Assembly: GCA_003523945.1 (NCBI GenBank)
Contig: DOFS01000471.1
Coordinates: forward strand, 5,820 to 14,338
Direction of reading: 5' to 3'
DNA from: Nitrospiraceae bacterium
GTDB taxonomy: Bacteria; Nitrospirota; Nitrospiria; Nitrospirales; UBA8639
DNA length: 8,519 nt
Shown here: piece by piece, positions 1 to 5,973 of the stretch
Numbering within the stretch: position 1 is the first letter of the stretch
How the letters are laid out: each line of letters begins with the position of its first letter
Made by a program: the position numbers and the translations under genes
The notes under the pieces: generated by a model
Told to the model about the DNA's origin: nothing
Databases searched by the model: none
The model's input: the letters and a program-made list of their open reading frames with translations, nothing else

Positions 1-120
1 AATTCGTTCAAGCGGAAAAAGCCCAGAGAAGGCGGGAGGGGAAACTACAAGAATGCCAAGGATTGTGGAGACACTGCTGATGAGGATGGATCGATAAAAC
101 AAAAAGAAGAAATCGGGCAT
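1..120 (-). CDS. N-terminus of a probable secreted or membrane-anchored protein (runs off left edge)
   Basis: Reading leftward from an ATG at 120-118, the frame is open to base 1, giving 40 residues beginning MPDFFFLFYRSILISSV and continuing through a hydrophobic stretch (residues 12-27) to a PPAFS-GLFP segment. This resembles a signal peptide with a small-residue cleavage region, or a first membrane helix. The start is supported by a GAGGG Shine-Dalgarno about 6 bases upstream (127-131 on the plus strand, read in reverse). The product cannot be named because the rest lies outside the window. The complementary plus-strand frame 1 is also open (1-195), but its translation is a highly polar, unrecognised sequence without a start, as expected for the antisense of a hydrophobic segment. 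I infer a real gene from the ribosome site and the signal-like N-terminus. Confidence 0.55.
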   Translation of the reverse strand, partial: MPDFFFLFYRSILISSVSTILGILVVSPPAFSGLFPLERI

Positions 121-133
121 GGGGGCCCTCACT

Positions 134-150
134 GTAAAGATTTTCTTTAC
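134..150. promoter_or_regulatory. Perfect GTAAAGA / TCTTTAC inverted repeat upstream of the left-edge gene
   Basis: Bases 134-140 are GTAAAGA, 141-143 are TTT, and 144-150 are TCTTTAC, a perfect 7-base dyad. It lies 14-30 bases upstream of the ATG of the leftward gene at 1-120, just outside its Shine-Dalgarno, so it could be an operator or a 5'-UTR hairpin. The same heptamer recurs in the AT-rich array at 198-334, which makes a shared binding protein conceivable. Function is inferred only. Confidence 0.35.
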
Positions 151-194
151 CAGGCCTTCGTTACCAGCCCAAAAGTTATGCAAATACGGTTATG

Positions 195-334
195 AAGGTA
201 AAATTAAAGGTAAAGAAAATATATTAATTAAAGAATAAAAATTAAAAGTAAAATAATGAAAATAAAAATGAAGGCAAAGAATATAAGGTAAAGAATCTAA
301 AGTAAAGAATAAAAATACAGGATAGAAGTAAAGA
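195..334. repeat. AT-rich degenerate repeat array with GTAAAGA motifs
   Basis: Exact GTAAAGA occurs at 210-216, 288-294, 302-308 and 328-334. Close variants occur at 198-204 and 248-254 (GTAAAAT) and 274-280 (GCAAAGA). The start-to-start steps are 12, 38, 26, 14, 14 and 26 bases, close to multiples of 13, so this looks like a decayed tandem repeat with a unit of about 13-14 bases (longest near-identical form AAGGTAAAGAATCTAA). One strand is almost entirely purine. It lies upstream of the leftward gene at 1-120. It could be a decayed microsatellite-like tract or a cluster of protein-binding sites. Confidence 0.6.
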
Positions 335-339
335 GTTCA

Positions 340-797
340 AAATGATAGAAGACTGTCAGGTATACTTGCAACTTTCCCCAAAAAGATGTTTTCAGGCCCG
401 TATCTCACCTTTAAAAGGCCGGGACGTTTTCCGAGGCTCTCTTGAAGAACGGATGGGCCCTCACCCTTAGGTGTTTCGCCGGAATTTTTTCCAATGTTTC
501 CCTTGCTTTGTGAGATGGCCAAGGGTCTTCCTGTGTGGACATGTCGCAATGCCCCGCCACGAATGTTGAAAAATGAAGAACCGCCAGCTCGCAATGTCAA
601 ACACCGGAGAGCCGTTTTTTATTGAGTTGATGAACTTCTTTCGTTTGCGATAAATATGAGAGCTATGCCCCGTGTCATACCGGCGATGGTTTCGAGGGAA
701 GGGAGCAAGCCGAGGGGGGCGGGAACCGGTTACATGGCTGAGTCATTGATCACGCACCGATCGGCCTCTTCCTTAAATTCCAGCATGGCCGGCAATT
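340..797. other. Intergenic block with overlapping short open frames on both strands; possible dispersed repeat
   Basis: No convincing gene. The minus strand has an 87-codon frame (600-337). A second minus frame is open at 601-467 (starts FDIASWRFFIFQHSWRG), and the plus strand has a 42-residue frame at 342-470 (MIEDCQVYLQLSPKRCFQ). None has a ribosome binding site that I can see, and none resembles a known domain. Being open in three overlapping frames is typical of dispersed intergenic repeat families that get annotated as small hypothetical proteins. Two further minus-strand frames (834-730 and the same frame continuing past its stop to about 633) are short and unrecognised. An 8-base direct repeat TCGCAATG occurs at 544-551 and 589-596. 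The repeat interpretation is an inference from style and needs a genome-wide comparison. Confidence 0.35.
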
Positions 798-1111
798 TCA
801 TGATGTCAATGATGATCGCTCGCCGATAATGCATTCATCACACACCATGATTAACAGAAAACCCATGCTTCGGATTCCGACACCAAGGGGAGTGAAAATT
901 CCAAAGCTCAGGAAGCCAAAATTCATGAATAGGATGGCACCCCTAACCACCATCGCAATCATAATCAAAAGGTAAAAACTTCTACGCTAATCATTCAATC
1001 AGGTCTGATGAAATCTACGCGATCATCATTGCCTCAAGCCTTGAAAGGTGGCGCCAACCTGAATGACATACCGGTTAAGAGCCATCCCAGGCACCCCATG
1101 TTTAACCCCAT
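798..1111 (-). pseudogene. Possible decayed small two-helix membrane protein
   Basis: Two hydrophobic minus-strand frames lie in series. The first, 1111-1034, encodes 25 residues (MGLNMGCLGWLLTGMSFRL, then APPFKA) before a stop. The second, open from just after a stop at 989-987 and having an ATG at 962, ends at 798. It contains FGFLSFGIFTPLGVGIRSMG, a membrane segment followed by an FTPLG...R..G pattern. That pattern reminds me of the C-terminal helix of SxtJ-type small membrane proteins, and the APPFKA segment would fit the end of their first helix, but the resemblance is short and from memory. Between the fragments the frame is broken by stops, and no Shine-Dalgarno precedes either ATG. 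The plus strand has an antisense frame (847-975), basic and less protein-like. Alternatively the region is simply non-coding. Confidence 0.25.
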
Positions 1112-1117
1112 GTTTAA
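1094..1117. repeat. Perfect 12-base tandem duplication
   Basis: CCCCATGTTTAA occurs twice back to back, at 1094-1105 and 1106-1117. It lies in the non-coding stretch upstream of rluD, across the start of the possible decayed frame at 1034-1111, where it duplicates four codons. Confidence 0.8.
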
Positions 1118-1217
1118 TTAAGGACTAAAAGATGTCATTATGTGTTGCCAACTGAGGGTGCGGCCCCATGGCTATTCGTCCGACGTTCCACCCGTTCCCC
1201 CATGCTGATGGACTACT

Positions 1218-2198
1218 GTGATTTCTGAATTTATTGTGACAGCGGGGGAAACGCGGAAACGGCTTGATCAATTTTTGGTTTACCGTGAGCGGGATATGTC
1301 TCGCTCACGATTGCAACGATTGATTGAGTTGGGACGGATCCGCGTCAATGCCAGGATAGTTAAGCCGAGTCACACCATTAAACCCGGCGATCATATTACG
1401 ATGGAAACTCCCCAGCCGGGACCACTTCTGGTCGACGGGGAAGCAGTGCCATTGGAAATCCTTTACGAGGATGAAGTCCTACTGGTACTAAACAAGCCTG
1501 CGGGGGTAGTGGTACATCCCGCGTCAGGGAACTGGGCTGGCACAGTTGTCAACGCGTTGCTGGCCCATGTTCAAGCCCGTACCGTTGCAGAAATGCCTAA
1601 TGGAAAAACGACTCAACCAGGACTGGTCCATCGACTGGATAAGGACACCTCCGGGGTGATGGTTGTTGCGAAGGCTGATTATGCCCATCGTGCGCTGGCG
1701 GCACAATTTGAAAAACACTCGATTACCCGGATCTATCAGGCACTCGTCTTGGGCGTACCCCCACATGATAAGGGGGTGATCGAATTGCCCATTGGCCGTG
1801 ACCGGAGAGAGCGGAAAAAAGTCTCATCCAACACTACGCAACCACAACGGGCTGTCACCGAGTATCAGGTCCTTCAGACAGGGGACTTGGCCTCACAGGT
1901 GATGTTGTTCCCAGGCACTGGACGCACGCATCAGCTTCGAGTTCATCTGGCATCACTGGGGTGTCCGATTTTGGGAGATATGAAGTATGGGGGCTCTAGG
2001 GTCTGCCGGGTAGGGGAGATTGATATTCCCCGGGTGCTGTTGCATGCACAGATTTTAGGATTTCGCCATCCGGTTTCGGATGCCTATCAAGAATATTCCT
2101 CGGAGTGTCCGGTCGATATGCAAACTGTTTCGAATTCTTTACTCAACAGCCCAACACAGTCAAAGGAGATTGCTTCCAAACACTCTCAAAAAACATGA
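1218..2198 (+). CDS. rluD: Large-subunit rRNA pseudouridine synthase, RluA/RluD family
   Basis: This 326-residue cytoplasmic enzyme is expected to isomerise uridine to pseudouridine in 23S rRNA. Residues about 12-62 form an S4 RNA-binding domain (RLDQFL...SRSRLQRLIELGRIRVN). The catalytic domain runs from about 80 to 290: the LNKPAGVVVHP segment (91-101), the signature HRLDKDTSG (138-146) with catalytic Asp141, and the family motif GRTHQLRVH (235-243). Length and domain order match the RluD branch (E. coli RluD acts at positions 1911/1915/1917 of 23S rRNA), though the exact target cannot be read from sequence. The start is GTG at 1218, since an in-frame TGA lies at 1206 and the next ATG (residue 27) would cut into the S4 domain; the ribosome site is weak (GGA five bases upstream). 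The last 25 residues are a polar, non-conserved tail. It is convergent with the downstream membrane-protein gene. Confidence 0.95.
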   Translation: MISEFIVTAGETRKRLDQFLVYRERDMSRSRLQRLIELGRIRVNARIVKPSHTIKPGDHITMETPQPGPLLVDGEAVPLEILYEDEVLLVLNKPAGVVVHPASGNWAGTVVNALLAHVQARTVAEMPNGKTTQPGLVHRLDKDTSGVMVVAKADYAHRALAAQFEKHSITRIYQALVLGVPPHDKGVIELPIGRDRRERKKVSSNTTQPQRAVTEYQVLQTGDLASQVMLFPGTGRTHQLRVHLASLGCPILGDMKYGGSRVCRVGEIDIPRVLLHAQILGFRHPVSDAYQEYSSECPVDMQTVSNSLLNSPTQSKEIASKHSQKT

Positions 2199-2217
2199 TT
2201 TGTTTATCTCAAACAAA
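2199..2217. terminator. AT-rich hairpin between convergent genes
   Basis: TTTGTTT (2199-2205), loop ATCTC, AAACAAA (2211-2217): a perfect 7-base stem starting immediately after the rluD stop. Read on the minus strand it is followed by TCATG and six T residues, so it better fits termination of the leftward membrane-protein gene ending at 2270, although that T-run lies within rluD. On the plus strand no T-tract follows. The stem is A/T-rich and weak. Confidence 0.35.
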
Positions 2218-2269
2218 GAGGAGCGAGGGTGTTCTCAAGAAGGTTGGTATATGATGTGCCTAGGACAGG

Positions 2270-3442
2270 TCAACCGATGCCCCTGTGTGAACTCTCTGGC
2301 GAAGCCTGGTTCCATGGCAATGTCCCATAAAACAATTCTGTCACTGCCAGACATTCCAAGCCAAACGGTACGTAACCGGCATAACCTAAGACCGGCATTT
2401 CCCCAATCCTGAAGGCATGGACATAGGGAATCGAATATTCCCAATGTACCAGACTGTACACATTCCACATCTCCCACAGCGCTCCGCATATGAGAGCGGC
2501 CTGAGCGGCCAGTACTACGGATACCCAGTTGCCCTCGGCCAGTGGCGTCAGGATGGTGGGATTTCCCCTGATGTTCTGTATCCCGAGCATAATAAGGAGG
2601 GGAGCTATCCAGAGGAGAGAAAACAGCAGGGTGGGCCAGAGCCCGATCATGAGAAGTCCAAAACCACCGAGGCTGCACAATAGCCATCCAGTGGAAGGGG
2701 CCGAAACTGTTGGGATACGAAACCAGTCCTCAAACGGGGCCTTTGCTTGTGTGAATGATGCCAGGTATTCATAGGTCCCGAGGACGGCAGGCAGAACTGT
2801 CGAGAATGCGATGGTCATCCATACGGTCGCCGACGCGGGATGAGTCACCGTCATCCCGAGGTAATGCCAGTTGTTCACAAACTGATTCAGATATTCAAAT
2901 ACCCACCAGAACCCGGCGCTGAGGACGAAGAGCTTCATAAAAAATTTCGGCTGATTCACGAGTAGACACCGGCCGGTTCGGAAAAAAGTGAAGGCGTTGA
3001 TCAGGACGATATAGCCACACCAAAGCAGAGGGAAGGTGTGAGGTTGCAAACCTTGAAACCAGGAGAAGTGGGCCCAGGCGATAATCCAGGCACACCCCAT
3101 CCATCCCCCTGCCATCCAACCCCACCAGGGAAATTGTCTGCGGGATGGTGGGTGGGAGGCACCCTGAAACCGGGTATTGGCATATCGCCAGAGAAAAATG
3201 CCGAGAGTTCCGAAGAGGAGTATGGATAGTATGGCAAATATCGGCCAGGAGAGAGAAGCTGGTCCTGGTTGAGTCGGAATCGGCAAAAGGGTCAAATGTG
3301 GAGGTAGTGCGTGGCCTGAAAGTATCATGCCTAAGGGCGGGAGACCAAGGAGCAAGAGAAGGAGAGTGGCGGCGGGTATCATCTTGCTGTGAGAGATGAA
3401 ATTGAAAAACGTGAATTTCACCATCCGTACATGGGATTTCAT
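2270..3442 (-). CDS. Polytopic inner-membrane protein, conserved but function unknown
   Basis: About 390 residues with eight to ten hydrophobic helices and hardly any soluble domain. Its most distinctive part is the C-terminal region. There, WEMWNVYSLVHWEYSIPYV is followed within a few residues by EMPVLGYAGYVPFGLEC, rich in Trp, Tyr, Pro and acidic residues. An earlier helix pair carries a related WWVFEYLNQFVNNWHYLG segment, suggesting an internal duplication. I recognise this WExWN...EMPxLGYxGYxPFxLEC pattern from uncharacterised bacterial membrane proteins, and it loosely recalls lycopene-cyclase-type helices, but I cannot assign a reaction. The longest frame starts at an ATG at 3520, but that codon lies inside a strong hairpin (3510-3535), so I chose the ATG at 3442. 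ATGs at 3424 and 3382 are also possible, the last placing the first helix right at the N-terminus. None has a clear Shine-Dalgarno. It lies downstream of the zinc-ribbon gene, with a hairpin between. Confidence 0.8.
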   Translation of the reverse strand: MKSHVRMVKFTFFNFISHSKMIPAATLLLLLLGLPPLGMILSGHALPPHLTLLPIPTQPGPASLSWPIFAILSILLFGTLGIFLWRYANTRFQGASHPPSRRQFPWWGWMAGGWMGCAWIIAWAHFSWFQGLQPHTFPLLWCGYIVLINAFTFFRTGRCLLVNQPKFFMKLFVLSAGFWWVFEYLNQFVNNWHYLGMTVTHPASATVWMTIAFSTVLPAVLGTYEYLASFTQAKAPFEDWFRIPTVSAPSTGWLLCSLGGFGLLMIGLWPTLLFSLLWIAPLLIMLGIQNIRGNPTILTPLAEGNWVSVVLAAQAALICGALWEMWNVYSLVHWEYSIPYVHAFRIGEMPVLGYAGYVPFGLECLAVTELFYGTLPWNQASPESSHRGIG

Positions 3443-3509
3443 CCCGAGCGACGGCGTAGAAACCGGAACTCGGTTGAGACGCTGTATGGCTATGCCAGAT
3501 TTTTCGTGT

Positions 3510-3535
3510 TCCTCAGGCATGTCAATGCCTGAGGA
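3510..3535 (-). terminator. Strong hairpin between the zinc-ribbon gene and the membrane-protein gene
   Basis: CCTCAGGCAT (3511-3520), loop GTCA, ATGCCTGAGG (3525-3534), extended by one T-A pair to an 11-base perfect stem. It begins 17 bases past the stop of the leftward gene at 3552. On the minus strand no T-tract follows, while on the plus strand five T residues occur at 3542-3546. It is probably a transcription terminator or RNA-processing/stability hairpin. It overlaps the most upstream ATG of the next gene, arguing against that start. Confidence 0.5.
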
Positions 3536-3551
3536 GAGCTGTTTTTACACT

Positions 3552-3863
3552 TTACGTTCTTTCCCGGCCGCATTTCCAGCAGGTGGTGAATTCTTTTTGA
3601 TGCGTTTCTCCACAACCGGAACAAGTCCATCTGGTTGTTTCGAGAGGCTTGGCTTGTTCCCAGTCTTGAAGTAGAGTGTTGGCGCGGTCAAAATCTTCGT
3701 CCTTTAGTACCCACAGTTCCGGGAAGACTTCAACAAATGGCACTTCTCCTCCTAACATCGCCGAGCGTTGATTCTTGATCGTAGCCGGTATCTGGGCTTG
3801 ATCCAATAATTCCTTTCGCGTTTCGACATCGATCAGGCTTTGCGAGACATACAATTTTTTCAT
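3552..3863 (-). CDS. Small DUF2007-type protein with C-terminal zinc ribbon
   Basis: This 103-residue soluble protein has two parts. Residues about 1-68 (MKKLYVSQSLIDVETRKELL ... FPELWVLKDEDFDRANTLLQDW) match the DUF2007 pattern: a short alpha/beta module annotated as a putative signal-transducing domain, which typically covers an N-terminal strand, a helix over which an inhibitory or ligand site is placed, and a closing D-x-x-x-A helix. Residues 79-98 form a four-cysteine zinc ribbon, W-x-C81-x2-C84-x10-C95-x2-C98, of the RanBP2-like spacing. Both parts are commonly joined in bacteria, but the biochemical role is not established. Start is the ATG at 3863, with no obvious Shine-Dalgarno. It is followed by a hairpin and then the polytopic membrane protein on the same strand. 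Confidence 0.85.
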   Translation of the reverse strand: MKKLYVSQSLIDVETRKELLDQAQIPATIKNQRSAMLGGEVPFVEVFPELWVLKDEDFDRANTLLQDWEQAKPLETTRWTCSGCGETHQKEFTTCWKCGRERT

Positions 3864-4209
3864 AGTGCAGTTATTCGAAGGTGGATAGGCAAGAATGAAA
3901 TGAAGGGTGTGCTAACCGGCATGTTGGTAATATTCAGACCAAAGCGATGAAGCTCCATTACGCCAAGGGTCTCTCTACCTAGCATATCATTTCCGGAGAG
4001 TCAGTTTATCATGTGTGTTGCTTGGATGACTAAATCATCGATGTTTGTGACTGCTCCATTAATATCTGTTGAAATGAGTAAGGAGAATGCAGCCAGGGCT
4101 TTTGAGAAGGCTTTTGGTGAGAGCATAAAGTTTGATCCTGTATCCCGTCATGCGCGTAGGGGATAGATTCTTTTCGAAATGACTGTGCCTGGAATGATCC
4201 TTTGCCTCT
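3864..4209. other. Intergenic gap between mgtE and the zinc-ribbon gene, with a doubtful small plus-strand frame
   Basis: It should hold the promoter of the leftward zinc-ribbon gene and the 3' end of the mgtE transcript, but I see no convincing -35/-10 pair or intrinsic terminator. The plus strand has a 51-codon frame from the ATG at 4011 to the stop at 4164-4166. Its C-terminal half (MSKENAARAFEKAFGESIKF, then DPVSRHARRG) is protein-like in composition. However, GGAGAG at 3994-3999 is too far from the ATG to be a good ribosome site, and the antisense strand is open as well (4253-4059). I therefore do not call a gene. Confidence 0.3.
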
Positions 4210-5559
4210 TTACATCCCCCATCCTGTGCCGCTGCCAATAATAACGGTGGCAATGGAAAAGTAAAGAAGGAGACTTGTCACGTCGGCAGTCGAAGTGACC
4301 ATGGGGCTACTTGCAATGGCAGGATCAATTCGAAAAAAATTCAACGCTACGGGAAATAAGACGCCAATCAGATTGGAGACGAGTACAATAGCTGTCGTGG
4401 CCAATCCGACAGCGAGTCCAAGACTCCAATCGCTTCGGCCAAGGCCGATGATGCCTACCCCCATACCCATGGTGATGCCCAACAGACTTCCCACCCCGAC
4501 TTCTTTGCCTAAAATCTTGATCCATTGGCTACCTTTGACATCTTCAGTGGCCAAGGCCCGTACCATTAATGTGGCTGCTTGCGTTCCGGTGTTCCCCCCA
4601 CTGGCCATTAGCAATGGGATAAAAAAGATGAGGGCTATGGTCGAGGCTAAAATTTCTTCATAAGCGGAAAGCACAACCGATGCGCCAAGATTCACCAGAA
4701 CCAATCCGATGAGCCAGGGAATCCGTTTTCGATAAAGACTCCAGACACCCGCTTCCCGATAGCTCATCTTGAGTGGTTCAACCGCTGCCCCTTTTTGAAT
4801 ATCCTCGGTTGCTTCCTCGACGGCCACATCAAAGACATCGTCGGCCGTGACAATGCCGAGGAGCACACCGTTGGCGTCGATAACCGGCAAGGCAAACAGA
4901 TCGTATTTTTGCATGGTTCTCACGGCTTCTTCCCGATCTTCTTCCGGAGTTAAAGCCACAAAGGAATGATCCATAATGCTTTCAATGGTGGCTGAAGGAG
5001 CCGCCAAAACCAAACACTCTAACGCCAGCGCATTCAAAAGTTTCTCTTGTGCATCCGTCACGTAAATGACGCCAATTGTTTCAGCCTCTCTTCCTTTTCG
5101 TCGAATATGTTGAAAGGCCCGTTCGATTGTCCAGCTCGGGAGGACCGAGACAAAGTCAGGGGTCATGAGTCGTCCGACGCTTTCTTCAGGGTATCCCAGC
5201 AGTTTCCTTGCTTCGAGCAAATCAGGGGGACTGAGCAGATTCAGTAGTCTCAGGATGGTCTGGCGCGGCAGGTCCTCGAGCAGAACGGTACGATCATCCG
5301 GGCGAAGCTTTGCTAAAAGTTCGCGGGCTTCTTGATCCGTTAATTCCGTTAATAGGGAATCTTGAATGTCCGGGTCCAGATAGGAAAAAACTTCAAACGA
5401 TAGGGGAGAAGGTAGTGCATGGTAAAGAAGGACACGATGGGTTTTCGTCATGGACGAAAGCATTTCGGCTGTCTCCGGGGCGGGTTTGGTTGTGAGAAGA
5501 TCTTGGAGTTCCTCCCATTTTTGCTGATTGAATAAGGATTCTATCTGGGTGTCTGCCAT
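4210..5559 (-). CDS. mgtE: Magnesium transporter MgtE
   Basis: This 449-residue inner-membrane channel imports Mg2+ and is gated by its cytoplasmic domains. In order: the MgtE N-domain of paired helices (about 20-130, including LRPDDRTVLLEDLP and LLSPPDLLEARKLLGYPEES), two CBS domains (about 132-195 and 196-256, the second with FALPVIDANGVLLGIVTADD), a connecting helix, then five membrane helices from about 280 to the C-terminus. The pore signatures are present: GGNTGTQAATLMVRALA (321-337) and DPAIASSPMVTSTADVTS (412-429), whose Asp426 corresponds to the pore Mg2+-binding aspartate of Thermus MgtE. Length is normal. The ATG at 5559 is preceded by AAGGA about 10 bases upstream. It is divergent from the small gene at 5769. 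I see no recognisable M-box leader in the 209 bases between them. Confidence 0.97.
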   Translation of the reverse strand: MADTQIESLFNQQKWEELQDLLTTKPAPETAEMLSSMTKTHRVLLYHALPSPLSFEVFSYLDPDIQDSLLTELTDQEARELLAKLRPDDRTVLLEDLPRQTILRLLNLLSPPDLLEARKLLGYPEESVGRLMTPDFVSVLPSWTIERAFQHIRRKGREAETIGVIYVTDAQEKLLNALALECLVLAAPSATIESIMDHSFVALTPEEDREEAVRTMQKYDLFALPVIDANGVLLGIVTADDVFDVAVEEATEDIQKGAAVEPLKMSYREAGVWSLYRKRIPWLIGLVLVNLGASVVLSAYEEILASTIALIFFIPLLMASGGNTGTQAATLMVRALATEDVKGSQWIKILGKEVGVGSLLGITMGMGVGIIGLGRSDWSLGLAVGLATTAIVLVSNLIGVLFPVALNFFRIDPAIASSPMVTSTADVTSLLLYFSIATVIIGSGTGWGM

Positions 5560-5686
5560 AATTTGTCATTCCTTGATAGCCTCTGTCCGGCATGAAAACC
5601 CGGTGAGGGTTATTTATAGTTGGGGTAGGTGATGAAAATAAAATATTGCTAAACAGAACACAATATGCGGTGGAATGTGAAAAGGT

Positions 5687-5719
5687 TTGATTAGGGACCG
5701 AATCCGTATAGGATGGTCC
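5687..5719 (+). promoter_or_regulatory. Candidate promoter with overlapping dyad, upstream of the small gene at 5769
   Basis: TTGATT (5687-5692), a 16-base spacer and TAGGAT (5709-5714) resemble a sigma-70 promoter (four of six at each box). Overlapping the -10 is a dyad: GGACC (5695-5699) pairs with GGTCC (5715-5719), and ATCC (5702-5705) with GGAT (5711-5714), around a GTATA loop. Transcription would begin near 5721, leaving a leader of about 48 bases. The dyad may be an operator, or, if transcription starts further upstream, an RNA hairpin. Confidence 0.3.
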
Positions 5720-5757
5720 TCTACACCAAAGAGAGAATTAAATTTTTATGCGATACA

Positions 5758-5764
5758 GGGAGGA
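5758..5764 (+). promoter_or_regulatory. Strong Shine-Dalgarno deciding the start of the small gene
   Basis: GGGAGGA lies just before the ATG at 5769 (five bases between GGAGG and ATG). The more upstream in-frame ATG at 5748 has no ribosome site, so 5769 is the likely start. Confidence 0.6.
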
Positions 5765-5768
5765 CAAG

Positions 5769-5930
5769 ATGCCCTCCAGTCCAAGGCTGGGAACTGTCGG
5801 GAAAGTTATGGGAATGGTTAAATACTTCGTGGGACAAATTGGGAAATTTTTGAAAGAAGTCAACGGGAATGATCACTTCTCAAAGTTCAAGGGTTTGGTC
5901 AATGTCCAAACCGGGGATGTCTTCGGATGA
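5769..5930 (+). CDS. Probable small basic protein of unknown function
   Basis: A 53-residue protein, beginning MPSSPRLGTVGKVMGMVKYF and continuing VGQIGKFLKEVNGND, ending QTGDVFG. Residues about 9-31 can form an amphipathic helix with hydrophobic residues and lysines on separate faces; net charge is about +4. No membrane span, cysteines or known motif is visible. The evidence for translation is the near-perfect Shine-Dalgarno at 5758-5764 and the fact that this is the only long frame in the gap between mgtE and the next gene. It is divergent from mgtE, sharing a 209-base intergenic region, and convergent with the gene ending at 5974. No T-tract terminator follows on the plus strand. Because of its size it could also be a chance frame. 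Confidence 0.5.
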   Translation: MPSSPRLGTVGKVMGMVKYFVGQIGKFLKEVNGNDHFSKFKGLVNVQTGDVFG

Positions 5931-5973
5931 CATTCTGCTAATCGAAAGGGAACGTATCCGGAAAAAAATTGTT

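Noticed and set aside
1..195. 64-codon plus-strand frame open from the left edge
   Set aside because: Polar, unrecognised, no start, and antisense to a minus-strand frame with a ribosome site and signal-like N-terminus.
195..334. CRISPR array or plasmid-type iterons
   Set aside because: Repeats are short, degenerate and without regular unique spacers; no cas or rep gene is in the window.
847..975. 42-residue plus-strand frame (MINRKPMLRIPTPRG...)
   Set aside because: Basic sequence expected from the antisense of a hydrophobic frame; no Shine-Dalgarno.
2235..2687. 150-codon minus-strand frame
   Set aside because: Lies in another frame inside the polytopic membrane protein gene; no ribosome site or recognisable domain.
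4059..4253. 64-codon minus-strand frame overlapping the 3' end of mgtE
   Set aside because: Overlaps conserved mgtE codons in another frame and has no recognisable features; no plausible ribosome site.
5560..5768. M-box magnesium riboswitch upstream of mgtE
   Set aside because: Searched by eye on the minus strand; no extended paired leader or terminator next to the mgtE start. A covariance-model search (Rfam M-box) would settle it.
5931..5973. Intrinsic terminator at the A-run 5962-5968
   Set aside because: There is a T-run on the minus strand downstream of the 5974 stop, but no stem precedes it.
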